A program made the position numbers and the translations under genes. A model generated the notes under the pieces. That model was given only the letters and a program-made list of their open reading frames with translations, searched no databases and was not told the origin of the DNA. A stretch of DNA of 37,322 nucleotides from Candidatus Gastranaerophilales bacterium (lineage in GTDB: Bacteria; Cyanobacteriota; Vampirovibrionia; Gastranaerophilales; Gastranaerophilaceae): the NCBI GenBank assembly GCA_944325145.1, contig CALYDL010000017.1, forward strand, positions 1 to 37,322. Reading direction: 5' to 3'. Positions 1 through 7,284 of the stretch are shown in pieces (position 1 is the stretch's first letter; each line of letters opens with the position of its first letter).

Positions 1-203
1 TACCCTGATAAGTTCCAAATATCGACGCTCATTTTATTAAAAATTGAATAATTGTTTGATGATTCAATTTTGCTTGTAACATGCCACGTGCCAAAAAACC
101 CTTTAAATGGGGCATCATAGCTTGTGGAACCCTTCAAGGTTTCGCAATTTGAAGGTGAAATTAGAAATATTAAAAAAATAAAAATAAATATAATTTTTTT
201 CAT
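1..203 (-). CDS. Secreted protein of unknown function, N-terminal part
   Basis: The reading frame opens with ATG at 203-201 and runs off the left edge of the window, so only the first 67 residues are present. The start MKKIIFIFIFLIFLISPSNC is a clear export signal; the Cys at residue 20 could be a lipobox cysteine (SPSNC is a poor match) or lie just inside a signal-peptidase I product. The following residues include FKGFFGTWHVTSKIES, resembling small secreted proteins whose mature part begins with a 'GTW.V' strand. I do not recognise the family. A good promoter (TTGAAA, 16 nt, TAAAAT) ends 7 nt before the ATG and there is no Shine-Dalgarno, so the message may be leaderless. Confidence 0.7.
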   Translation of the reverse strand, partial: MKKIIFIFIFLIFLISPSNCETLKGSTSYDAPFKGFFGTWHVTSKIESSNNYSIFNKMSVDIWNLSG

Positions 204-210
204 TACATAT

Positions 211-238
211 ATTTTAATTGAAAACTTAAACTTTTCAA
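211..238 (-). promoter_or_regulatory. Promoter of the left-edge secreted protein gene
   Basis: On the minus strand TTGAAA (238-233) is followed by 16 nt and TAAAAT (216-211). Only 7 nt separate the -10 box from the ATG at 203, which places the expected transcription start at or next to the start codon. Confidence 0.5.
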
Positions 239-325
239 AAATAAACACTTGGGCAATTTTTTAAATTCTTTCACTTGAAATTATTTTATTTTTAGAATAT
301 GCTTATATTTGCTGATACCAATTGG

Positions 326-353
326 TTGAAAGTGCTTTATAAGTTGATAATTA
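326..353 (+). promoter_or_regulatory. Promoter of tRNA-His
   Basis: TTGAAA at 326-331, 16 nt, then TAATTA at 348-353 with an extended -10 TG at 345-346. Transcription would start near 360, a few bases before the mature tRNA. Confidence 0.45.
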
Positions 354-367
354 AATAAAAATGTCGT

Positions 368-444
368 GGCGGGCATCGTCAAGCGGTTAAGACCATGGAT
401 TGTGGTTCCATTATGCGTGGGTTCGAATCCCACTGTCCGCCCCA
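368..444 (+). tRNA. tRNA-His (anticodon GTG)
   Basis: Full cloverleaf. The acceptor arm GGCGGGCA pairs with TGTCCGCC, including the extra G-1:C73 pair typical of tRNA-His (368 with 441). The anticodon stem ATGGA/TCCAT encloses the loop TTGTGGT with GTG at 402-404. The T arm is GTGGG TTCGAAT CCCAC. The 3' CCA is encoded at 442-444, unlike the Pro and Leu tRNAs in this window. Confidence 0.97.
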
Positions 445-451
445 TTTATAT

Positions 452-480
452 AAAAAAGACCTTTTAATAAGGTCTTTTTT
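452..480 (+). terminator. Intrinsic terminator of tRNA-His
   Basis: An inverted repeat AAAAAAGACCTT / AAGGTCTTTTTT with loop TTAAT directly follows the tRNA and ends in a T run. Confidence 0.9.
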
Positions 481-531
481 ATTGCTCAACTTTGGGGTGA
501 AAAATTAGATTGAAATTCAACTTAGCATTTC

Positions 532-699
532 TTATTTTTCTTCTTTTTTGCTGCCTTTAGTGATTATTAATTTATCGTTTTCGATTGTGTATTTAACCAT
601 ATCAACTTCAGGGTTTACATCTAACAACCCAAGAATTGTTGAATTTATGCTAAGCGCCCATCCGTTTCCGTTTCTCATTAATTTTCTTTCAACTGCCAT
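532..699 (-). CDS. AbrB/MazE-like DNA-binding small protein
   Basis: A 55-residue frame from ATG 699 to TAA 532. The sequence begins MAVERKLMRNGNGWALSIN and continues STILGLLDVNPEVDMVKY then IENDKLIITKG. This matches the swapped-hairpin AbrB/SpoVT fold as seen in MazE-type antitoxins: a strand with R-K-L, the G-N-x-x-A-L-S-I core, a short helix with L-L-D-V-N-P, and a final strand ending L-I-I-T-K. Proteins of this family bind DNA as dimers and usually autoregulate. No toxin gene lies beside it: the neighbours are tRNA-His and the SNase-like gene. AAGG upstream of the ATG is a plausible ribosome site. The opposite-strand 76-aa frame over the same bases is a shadow. The family call rests on pattern only; the gene's reality is fairly secure. 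Confidence 0.7.
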   Translation of the reverse strand: MAVERKLMRNGNGWALSINSTILGLLDVNPEVDMVKYTIENDKLIITKGSKKEEK

Positions 700-771
700 A
701 ATATTTAACCTTACAATATACTTGACAATATTATGCCGTTTGTATATATTAATTTCTAATCTTACAAAGTA

Positions 772-780
772 TGGTTAAAT
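772..780 (+). promoter_or_regulatory. Extended -10 box of the SNase-like gene
   Basis: TGG-TTAAAT ends 6 nt before the ATG at 787 and there is no Shine-Dalgarno between, the geometry expected for a leaderless message. Confidence 0.35.
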
Positions 781-786
781 GTATAT

Positions 787-1206
787 ATGAATGGTATAAA
801 ATTCAAAGTATTATTTTTTGTTTCCCTTATTTTATTGAACTTGCCTGCAAATTCAGAAAATAAAATTTCTACTGAGTTAGTAAAAATTATCGATGGTGAC
901 ACGATTATTTTAAGGGTTGATAAAAATGAATTTCCAGCTCGCCTTATTGGAATTGATTGTTTTGAAACAAATGTAAACAATAGAGCTTTTAAACAGGCAT
1001 ATTTGAATAATTTATCCATTGATAATGTCTTATTAAAAGGAAAGAATTCTAAAAAATATTTAAAGAATTTGTATAAAAATACAGATAAAACTTATTTTGA
1101 ATTTAAGGGGTTAGATATTTATAAAAGAGTTTTAGCAGTTGTTTATTTTGATGATATAAACGTAAACGATTCTATGAAAACTTTCGGTGGTTGTATTGTA
1201 TATTAA
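787..1206 (+). CDS. Secreted thermonuclease-like (SNase) protein, probably short at its C-terminus
   Basis: A 139-residue protein with a signal peptide (about 1-23, ending PANSEN) and one staphylococcal-nuclease (OB-fold) domain. The catalytic pattern is visible: IIDGDTIIL (calcium-binding Asp near 36-38), ARLIGIDCFET with the Arg, Asp and Glu equivalent to Arg35, Asp40 and Glu43 of the S. aureus enzyme, and YKRVLAVVY with the second Arg (Arg87 equivalent). It should cut DNA or RNA outside the cytoplasm. The frame stops after the strand ending GGCIVY, where family members usually continue for one more helix; a REP-like hairpin begins only 8 bp after the stop, so the tail may have been lost. 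A -10-like box sits 6 nt before the ATG. Activity is uncertain. Confidence 0.8.
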   Translation: MNGIKFKVLFFVSLILLNLPANSENKISTELVKIIDGDTIILRVDKNEFPARLIGIDCFETNVNNRAFKQAYLNNLSIDNVLLKGKNSKKYLKNLYKNTDKTYFEFKGLDIYKRVLAVVYFDDINVNDSMKTFGGCIVY

Positions 1207-1213
1207 TTTGCAG

Positions 1214-1233
1214 GTTAGGGTTTCCACCCCAAC
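1214..1233 (+). repeat. REP-like hairpin, copy 1 (diverged)
   Basis: GTTAGGG TTTCCA CCCCAAC, a stem-loop differing from copy 2 by two bases. It lies 8 bp after the SNase-like stop codon and in the same orientation as copy 2. Confidence 0.75.
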
Positions 1234-1252
1234 TTTATATTTATGATAGTTA

Positions 1253-1277
1253 GTAGGTTGGGGTTTCTACCCCAACA
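1253..1277 (+). repeat. REP-like hairpin, copy 2
   Basis: Core GTTGGGGTTTCTACCCCAAC (1257-1276) is a 7-bp stem with loop TTTCTA. It lies just upstream of the transposase. A 25-bp unit including this core recurs exactly, inverted, inside the transposase gene at 1559-1583. Confidence 0.85.
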
Positions 1278-1284
1278 AAATATT

Positions 1285-1293
1285 TGATATAAA
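1285..1293 (+). promoter_or_regulatory. Extended -10 box of the RAYT gene
   Basis: TGA-TATAAA ends 8 nt before the ATG at 1302, with no Shine-Dalgarno between; it begins 8 bp after REP copy 2. Confidence 0.35.
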
Positions 1294-1301
1294 ATGAAAT
1301 A

Positions 1302-1832
1302 ATGAATTATAAACGTGTTTTTGTTCCAAATAGCTATATTCATCTAATTATTGTTTCATACAAAAGAAAAAATATTTTTATTGATAACATCAAACTTTTA
1401 AGGCAATCATTTAAAAATGCAAAACTCTATTTTAAATTTAAAATTATAGCAATATGCGTTTTGCCTGATCATATTCACCTAATTTTAAATCCTCATAATA
1501 TTAAAGATTATCCTAAAATCATTACTTCAATAAAATATTATTTTTCAAAAAACTATAATGTTGGGGTAGAAACCCCAACCTACGGTTATATTAACAAAGG
1601 CGAAAAAGGAATTTTTCAACGCAGATATTTTGAACACACAATTCTTACAGAAAAAGAACTTAACAATCATATTGATTACATTCATTATAATCCTGTAAAA
1701 CACAATCTTGTTAAAGATGTTAAAGATTGGCAATATTCATCATTTCATAATTTTGTCATGCAAAATTTATATGATAAAAACTGGGGAAACAGCGAAGACA
1801 TTAAAAAAATTGTTAATTTGGATATTGAATAA
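1302..1832 (+). CDS. REP-associated tyrosine transposase (RAYT, Y1/HUH family)
   Basis: A 176-residue Y1_Tnp (TnpA_REP) protein. The HUH metal site is in VLPDHIHLIL (His57 and His59) and the catalytic Tyr is in HIDYIHYNPVKH (Tyr126 the best candidate). IFQRRYFEHTI is the typical strand between them. These enzymes nick and join single-stranded DNA next to REP hairpins; they are usually single-copy, resident genes. Two REP-like hairpins lie directly upstream. A third, exactly matching copy 2 in inverted orientation, is inside this ORF, where it encodes roughly residues 87-94 (VGVETPTY) between FSKNYN and the KGIFQRR strand, without breaking the frame. Start ATG is preceded by a -10-like box and no ribosome site. 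The call is firm; the role of the internal hairpin is inference. Confidence 0.93.
   Translation: MNYKRVFVPNSYIHLIIVSYKRKNIFIDNIKLLRQSFKNAKLYFKFKIIAICVLPDHIHLILNPHNIKDYPKIITSIKYYFSKNYNVGVETPTYGYINKGEKGIFQRRYFEHTILTEKELNNHIDYIHYNPVKHNLVKDVKDWQYSSFHNFVMQNLYDKNWGNSEDIKKIVNLDIE
1559..1583 (-). repeat. REP-like hairpin, copy 3, inside the RAYT coding sequence
   Basis: The plus strand reads GTTGGGGTAGAAACCCCAAC at 1560-1579. Its reverse complement equals the copy 2 core, and identity extends to 25 bp. It adds about seven in-frame codons in a loop between conserved blocks of the transposase. Confidence 0.9.
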
Positions 1833-1978
1833 TTATCTTACTTTATAAGACAGACATTTGGATAAAAGCCCAACTTGCTAAAAAATACGGTTTTGACGCT
1901 GAATATATAACGGAAAAAATTTTAAACCCGAATAAAAAAGGGAAATGCCAAAATATTAAATGCAAATGCCGCAATTGA
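1829..1978 (+). pseudogene. Remnant of a small cysteine-containing protein gene
   Basis: An open frame with no ATG, GTG or TTG start near its beginning translates to KTDIWIKAQLAKKYGFDAEY followed by ITEKILNPNKKGKCQ, then NIKCKCRN and a stop at 1976-1978. Its residue composition looks coding, unlike other intergenic stretches here, and the C-terminal CQNIKCKC cluster could be a metal-binding end. It begins right after the transposase stop, so it looks like the 3' end of a gene whose front was lost. I do not recognise the family. Confidence 0.4.
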
Positions 1979-1981
1979 TTA

Positions 1982-2017
1982 TGCTATAATATTCTTAGTT
2001 TTGGAATTTATGGGGGT
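1982..2017 (+). promoter_or_regulatory. Promoter and ribosome site of the ankyrin gene
   Basis: Extended -10 TGC-TATAAT at 1982-1990 without a clear -35. GGGGGT at 2012-2017 sits 6 nt before a TTG codon and decides the start at 2024. Confidence 0.55.
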
Positions 2018-2023
2018 AAAATT

Positions 2024-2545
2024 TTGAAAAAAGGCGTTTTTATTTTTTTATTTTTTCTATTTTTTAATTTTAATCTTCCAAGTTTTTCAGCTAACCCCTA
2101 TGAAATTGAAGAAGCAAAAATTGAAATTAGGGAAAACAACCTTCCATACAGGCCAATTGGCTTTTTTGGGGCAATTCAAAAGCAAGATATAAAGCTTGTT
2201 AATCTTTTTATAAAATCGGGCTTTGATGTTAATGAAACCTTTATGGGCGTTACCCCTTTAATTTATTCTATTATCGAGGGGAACAAAAAAATAACCGAAC
2301 TTTTGCTTAAAAATGGCGCAGACGTTGAACAAACGGCAATTCCTTGCATGGTAACATTTAAAAAAACAAACCCAATGTTTTATTCAATCAAAAAAAATGA
2401 TGTTGAAACTGTGAAACTTTTAATTGAATATGGCGCTGATGTAAATAAAAAGCTTGGAAATAAAACCCCATTGGATTATGCAATAAAAAAAGACAGAAAA
2501 GAAATTGTAAAAATTTTAATTGAAAACGGTGCAAAAAGTGAATAA
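2024..2545 (+). CDS. Exported ankyrin-repeat protein
   Basis: A 173-residue protein starting at TTG (GGGGGT ribosome site 6 nt upstream). Residues 1-23 form a signal peptide (hydrophobic run of F and L, then PSFSANP). The rest is three to four ankyrin repeats: AIQKQDIKLVNLFIKSGFDV, then TPLIYSIIEGNKKITELLLK with NGADVE, then SIKKNDVETVKLLIEYGADV, then TPLDYAIKKDRKEIVKILIE with NGAK. Ankyrin repeats bind proteins; here the partner would be periplasmic, surface or extracellular. It has its own promoter and shares a bidirectional terminator with gyrA. Whether it acts on host or on envelope proteins cannot be told from sequence. Confidence 0.88.
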   Translation: MKKGVFIFLFFLFFNFNLPSFSANPYEIEEAKIEIRENNLPYRPIGFFGAIQKQDIKLVNLFIKSGFDVNETFMGVTPLIYSIIEGNKKITELLLKNGADVEQTAIPCMVTFKKTNPMFYSIKKNDVETVKLLIEYGADVNKKLGNKTPLDYAIKKDRKEIVKILIENGAKSE

Positions 2546-2548
2546 AAC

Positions 2549-2575
2549 AAAAGCCCTTGAATTTCAAGGGCTTTT
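2549..2575. terminator. Bidirectional terminator between the ankyrin gene and gyrA
   Basis: A near-perfect inverted repeat AAAAGCCCTTGAA / TTCAAGGGCTTTT lies between the two convergent genes, with T-rich tails in both directions. Confidence 0.9.
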
Positions 2576-2592
2576 TAATATCAAATTTAAAA

Positions 2593-5136
2593 TTATTCTT
2601 CAAATGAAAGGTTTGTTTGTGAAACTGAATTATCTTCTTCAGCTTTTTGGTTTTCCCCTTCAGGTGTTGTTGTGCCGTCATCGGGGTCAATAATTTTATT
2701 AACTGAAACAACGCTGTCGCCTTCAGATAAATTCTGAACCTTAACACCTGTTGCAGGGCGGCCTTGTCTTGAAATGTCAGAAGCTGAAACCCTTGTAACA
2801 ACACCATTTGCACTAACTACCATAATTTCATCTTTTTCTTCAACAATAGTTAATGCTACAAGCCTTGAGGTTGAGGTTTTGAACTTAGTTGCAATTAAAC
2901 CTAATCCGCCTCTGTTTTGAGGTCTGAATTCAGAAAGTTTTGAACGTTTACCAAAACCATCAGATGTTAAAACAAGAAGGTCTGCATCATAATCTTTTGG
3001 AACAACATCGCAGCCTATGATTGTATCACCTGTTCTTAATTTCATTGAGTTAACGCCCCTTGCAGCTCTTCCTAAAGGCCTTAAGTCTGAAATTGCAAAC
3101 CTGATTGCCATGCCGCAAGCAGTACCGATTATAACTTCATCATCATCTTTTGCTAATTTCACCCAATTCAAGGTGTCATTTTCTTCTAAGGTAATTGCAA
3201 TAATGCCCGATTTTCTGATTGAAGCAAAGTTATCCAAGCTTATTCTTTTTATGTAGCCTTCTTTTGTCAGCATAATTAAGTTTGTGCTTGAATCAAATTT
3301 GCTGACAGGAACAACTGCTGTTATTTGTTCGTTTTGTTCAATCGGAAGAACATTTATGATTGGCAAGCCCTTAGATTGTCTTGAACCTTCAGGGAAATCA
3401 TAAACATTTAAGCTGTACACAACGCCGCGAGATGAGAAGAATAAAACTTTATCGTGCATTTTTGCAGTAAAGAAATGTTCAACATCATCGTCTTCTTTTG
3501 TTTTCATGCCGCCTTTGCCCCTTGTGGCGCGGTTTTGCCTTTCAAAAGTATCAAGCGAAATTCTTTTAATATAGCCTTGTCTTGTAATGAAAACAGCCAT
3601 TGAAGTATTTGGGGTTAAATCTTCAATGTTGAATTCGCCTTGTTCGGGAAGAATTTGTGTTCTTCTTTCATCGCCGTATTTTTCTTTGTCTTCATCAAGT
3701 TCTGTTTTAATGATTGTTAAAATTTTGTTTCTATCAGCTAAAATTGCTTCGTATTCTTTAATTTTTTCTAACAAATCATTATATTCGGCTCTTATTTTGT
3801 CTTGTTCTAAGCCTGTTAACCTTCTTAATTGCATTTCTAAGATTGCATTTGCTTGCTCAAGGTCAAGCCCGAATCTGTTCATTAAGCCTTCACGAGCCAT
3901 TTCTGTTGTTTTTGATTTTTTAATTAATTCAATAACTTCATCTAATGCATTTAAGGCAATCATCAAGCCTTCTAATATGTGGGCTCTTGCTTTTGCTTTT
4001 TTCAAGAAGAAAATTGTTCTTCTTGTAATAACTTCAACCCTATGCTCAACAAATTCATTCAAAACTTCATATAAATTAAGAAGCCTTGGTTGCTGGCCGA
4101 CAAGTGCCACCATATTCACCCCAAATGTTGATAACAATGGGGTTTGTTTGTAAAGGTTATTTCGAACAACATCAGGTTTTGCATCACGTTTTAATTCAAT
4201 AACAACCCTCATGCCGTCTCTGTCTGATTCATCTCTAATATCTGAGATACCTTTAATTTTTTCATCTTTAACAAGCTCTGCAATTTTCATAATTAATTGA
4301 GCCTTGTTAACTTGATATGGTAATTCAGTGATTACAATTGCTGTTTTAGACTGTCTGCCTGCTCCCCCTTGAATTTCTTCAATGGTTGAAACCGCTGACA
4401 TTTTAATTGAACCTCTGCCTGTTTCATAAGCTTTTTTAATTTCACTTGTTCCAATAATTGTTGCGGCAGTTGGGAAATCGGGCCCTTTAATATATTCCAT
4501 TAACCCTTCATTTGTAATGTCGGGGTTATCTATCAAGGCTTTTGTGCCTTCAACAATTTCGCATAAATTATGGGGCGGAATATTTGTTGCCATACCAACT
4601 GCAATGCCTGAAACGCCGTTTAATAAAAGCATTGGTAATCTGACAGGTAAAACCGCAGGCTCTTGAAGAGAACCATCAAAGTTTGGCATAAATTCAACCG
4701 TTTCGCAATCAATATCCGCTAACATTGAGGTTGTAATTTTGTGCATTCTTGCTTCCGTATACCTCATAGCAGCGGGGGAATCGCCATCCACAGAACCAAA
4801 GTTGCCATGGCCGTCTATTGTTAGATATCTTGTTGCAAAATCTTGTGCCATCCTAACTAAAGATTCATAAACCGCAGTATCGCCGTGGGGGTGATATTTA
4901 CCAAGAACTTCCCCGACGATTCTGGCACACTTTTTAAAAGGTTTATCAGGCGCCATGCCAAGTTCGTTCATAGCAAAAAGAATTCTTCTGTGAACAGGTT
5001 TCAGCCCGTCTCTAACATCAGGCAATGCACGACCTACAATAACACTCATTGCATAGTCGATATATGAACGCTTCATTTCATCTCTAATATTAACAGGTAC
5101 GATTTTTCCATGGTCAAATAAATTAGTTTGGCTCAA
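2593..5136 (-). CDS. gyrA: DNA gyrase subunit A
   Basis: An 847-residue GyrA, the breakage-reunion subunit of gyrase, which introduces negative supercoils with GyrB. The start is TTG at 5136, preceded by a strong AAGGAG 7 nt upstream. The catalytic Tyr126 is in [10 protein letters not shown]. The quinolone region reads [14 protein letters not shown], with Thr87 and Glu91 at the positions of E. coli Ser83 and Asp87; both are natural variants in other phyla, so no resistance is inferred. The C-terminal beta-pinwheel carries [10 protein letters not shown] where proteobacterial GyrA has the QRRGGKG box. The last 30 residues are an acidic tail ([18 protein letters not shown]). ParC is less likely given the length and box. 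The gene is monocistronic here. Confidence 0.97.
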   Translation of the reverse strand: MSQTNLFDHGKIVPVNIRDEMKRSYIDYAMSVIVGRALPDVRDGLKPVHRRILFAMNELGMAPDKPFKKCARIVGEVLGKYHPHGDTAVYESLVRMAQDFATRYLTIDGHGNFGSVDGDSPAAMRYTEARMHKITTSMLADIDCETVEFMPNFDGSLQEPAVLPVRLPMLLLNGVSGIAVGMATNIPPHNLCEIVEGTKALIDNPDITNEGLMEYIKGPDFPTAATIIGTSEIKKAYETGRGSIKMSAVSTIEEIQGGAGRQSKTAIVITELPYQVNKAQLIMKIAELVKDEKIKGISDIRDESDRDGMRVVIELKRDAKPDVVRNNLYKQTPLLSTFGVNMVALVGQQPRLLNLYEVLNEFVEHRVEVITRRTIFFLKKAKARAHILEGLMIALNALDEVIELIKKSKTTEMAREGLMNRFGLDLEQANAILEMQLRRLTGLEQDKIRAEYNDLLEKIKEYEAILADRNKILTIIKTELDEDKEKYGDERRTQILPEQGEFNIEDLTPNTSMAVFITRQGYIKRISLDTFERQNRATRGKGGMKTKEDDDVEHFFTAKMHDKVLFFSSRGVVYSLNVYDFPEGSRQSKGLPIINVLPIEQNEQITAVVPVSKFDSSTNLIMLTKEGYIKRISLDNFASIRKSGIIAITLEENDTLNWVKLAKDDDEVIIGTACGMAIRFAISDLRPLGRAARGVNSMKLRTGDTIIGCDVVPKDYDADLLVLTSDGFGKRSKLSEFRPQNRGGLGLIATKFKTSTSRLVALTIVEEKDEIMVVSANGVVTRVSASDISRQGRPATGVKVQNLSEGDSVVSVNKIIDPDDGTTTPEGENQKAEEDNSVSQTNLSFEE

Positions 5137-5253
5137 AATTAAACTCCTTAAAAATAATTAATGCGCATAACTCATGCACGGTAACTCTATTGTACAACAA
5201 GCAATAAGCCGTTGCAAATTTTGATAAAAAATGTTTATATTTTTTTTCTTTTA

Positions 5254-5262
5254 TGCTAAAAA
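5254..5262 (+). promoter_or_regulatory. Extended -10 box of nadE
   Basis: TGC-TAAAAA ends 9 nt before the ATG at 5272; no ribosome site is visible. Confidence 0.3.
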
Positions 5263-5271
5263 TATTGTGCT

Positions 5272-7185
5272 ATGAATGAAATTACAACTTTAATTAATAT
5301 GGAATTAAACGGCGAAGCCGTTGATAAAAAAGAAACAATAAAAAGGTTAAAACCCTTAGTAAATAAAGATACTATTGCGCTTGCTCAAGTTGACCCTGTT
5401 GTTTGCGATATTGAACATAACTTTAATAAAGCAAAAATTTATATTGAATGGGCAAACGAATTAAAACTTGGAGCAATAGTTTTCCCCGAATTATTTTTAA
5501 TGGGTTATCCTGTTTTTGATATTATAGACAGATTTCCAAATATTGTTGAAAAAAACATTGAATATTTAGAAAAGCTTGCAAAATTAACCGGCAATACAAA
5601 AGTTTTAATCGGTTTTTGCGAATTTAACAGGTTTTATATAGGTAAAAGATATTTTAACTCTGTTGCAGTTTTACAAAATAAAAAAATTGAAAAAATTATA
5701 AGAAAAACCTTGCTTCCTGTTTATAGCGAATTTAACGATGCAAGATATTTTCAATCGGCCGAATTTAACCCAACAGACAGAATCATAGAAATTGGTTCAA
5801 ATAAAGCTGCCATTGTAATTTGTGAAGAAAACTGGGCAGACAAAGATTTCTTTGAAACGCCTGTTTATAGTTTCGACCCTGTTGATGAAATTGTTAAAAC
5901 TCAACACCCCGATATTATTATAAATTGTTCATCATCCCCAACAAGAGCTAAAAAAGAACAACTTTTAAATAATATGTTATCTTTTGTATCTAAAAAACAT
6001 AAAACTCCGATTGTTTATGTTAACCAAGTGGGCGCTGTTGATAACATTTCATTTTTGGGTTCATCAAGGTGCTATGATGAAAAAGGCAAAATTATTGCAA
6101 GGGCAAAATCTTTTGAAGAACAGTTCTTTTTGCTTTCAATGCCAACCAAAAAACCAACCAAAAACAATTTAAACCAAATTTTTTCTCTGCCTTCAGGCTT
6201 AGACAAAAGTTTAAATGAACAAAAAGCATTTTCACTTGATTATGAACCAGATTTAGAAAGAACTTATTTAACGATAATTAATTCAATTAGAGATTACTTT
6301 AAGAAAAATGGCTTTAAAAGGGCGGTGCTTGGCGTTTCAGGCGGCTTAGATTCTTCCGTTTGTGCTGTTTTATTAGCTGATGCTCTTGGTAATAAAAACG
6401 TTTATGCAGTTTCCATGCCATCCAAAATTACAAGCAAAGAAAGCAAATCTGACGCTAAAGAACTTTGCGAAAATTTAGGAATTAATTATTTTGAAATTCC
6501 GATTAATGAAATGGTAGAAGCTTCTAAAAATACATTTAATGAAGTTTTTAATAACGTTGAAAAATCTTGGGATGGCAGATATACTGCCCCCTTAACCATG
6601 GATAACATTCAAGCACGCTCTCGTGCCATGATTTTATGGGGAATTTCAAATGAATTTTCAGGCACAATTCCAATTGCAACAAGCGACAAATCAGAACTTT
6701 ATATGGGCTATGCCACAATAAACGGCGATATGTCAGGCGGTTTTGCGCCAATTGCAGATGTTACAAAAACAAAACTTTTTGCTCTTGCAAGGTGGTTAAA
6801 TGCAAATCGTATTCAAAAAAATGCAATTCCAAGGGCAATTTTAAATAAACGCCCGGGGGCCGAACTTGCAATAGACCCAAAAACAGGCAAACCCTTGCTT
6901 GCAGAAGATGCCCTTATGCCTTATGAATTTTTGGATGAAATTATCTGGAGAATAGAAAATCTTCACCAAACAAAAGATGAAATGCTTAAAGAATGGTTTT
7001 TATATGAACAAAAAAACCAAATTACAAATAAGCAAAAATCAGAATGGATTGATAAATTCCACAAAAGAGTGCAAACAGCGCTATTCAAGTGGTCTATCAT
7101 GCCGCCTTCTCCAATTGTGGATGCAAGGTCTATTAATAAAACCGAATACAATCAGCCTATAACGTCCAAAATAAAATTTTACTAA
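5272..7185 (+). CDS. nadE: Glutamine-dependent NAD+ synthetase
   Basis: A 637-residue two-domain enzyme that makes NAD+ from deamido-NAD+, ATP and glutamine. The N-terminal nitrilase-type glutaminase has the triad Glu73 (VFPELFLMGYP), Lys145 (IRKTLLPVY) and Cys184 (IVICEENW). The C-terminal synthetase has the ATP-binding loop GVSGGLDSS (356-361) and the conserved substrate loops NIQARSRAMI and ATSDKSELYMGY. The frame has about 33 residues before the glutaminase domain (DTIALAQVDP), a longer lead than usual, so a later start cannot be excluded; no candidate has a Shine-Dalgarno. It is divergent from gyrA with 135 bp between them. Confidence 0.96.
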   Translation: MNEITTLINMELNGEAVDKKETIKRLKPLVNKDTIALAQVDPVVCDIEHNFNKAKIYIEWANELKLGAIVFPELFLMGYPVFDIIDRFPNIVEKNIEYLEKLAKLTGNTKVLIGFCEFNRFYIGKRYFNSVAVLQNKKIEKIIRKTLLPVYSEFNDARYFQSAEFNPTDRIIEIGSNKAAIVICEENWADKDFFETPVYSFDPVDEIVKTQHPDIIINCSSSPTRAKKEQLLNNMLSFVSKKHKTPIVYVNQVGAVDNISFLGSSRCYDEKGKIIARAKSFEEQFFLLSMPTKKPTKNNLNQIFSLPSGLDKSLNEQKAFSLDYEPDLERTYLTIINSIRDYFKKNGFKRAVLGVSGGLDSSVCAVLLADALGNKNVYAVSMPSKITSKESKSDAKELCENLGINYFEIPINEMVEASKNTFNEVFNNVEKSWDGRYTAPLTMDNIQARSRAMILWGISNEFSGTIPIATSDKSELYMGYATINGDMSGGFAPIADVTKTKLFALARWLNANRIQKNAIPRAILNKRPGAELAIDPKTGKPLLAEDALMPYEFLDEIIWRIENLHQTKDEMLKEWFLYEQKNQITNKQKSEWIDKFHKRVQTALFKWSIMPPSPIVDARSINKTEYNQPITSKIKFY

Positions 7186-7215
7186 TGCTTTAAACTTATA
7201 TTTTTTGTAAAATAT

Positions 7216-7244
7216 TTGTACAAGGTTTTTATTATATGTATAAT
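7216..7244 (+). promoter_or_regulatory. Promoter of the bamA-like gene
   Basis: TTGTAC at 7216-7221, 17 nt, then TATAAT at 7239-7244. It predicts a leader of about 35 nt containing the weak ribosome site GAGAAG before the ATG. Confidence 0.55.
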
Positions 7245-7284
7245 TTTATTATCATGTCTTTGATAGGGTTAGTTTGAGAAGTTA

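Noticed and set aside
548-778. 76-residue plus-strand open frame
   Set aside because: It lies opposite the AbrB-like gene at 532-699, whose protein matches a known fold; the plus frame has skewed composition (I, L, S, T) typical of a shadow and no ribosome site.
2388-2813. Minus-strand 141-residue frame over the gyrA end and the ankyrin gene
   Set aside because: Shadow frame in another register; composition (Q, F, L, H) is not protein-like and it crosses a strong terminator.
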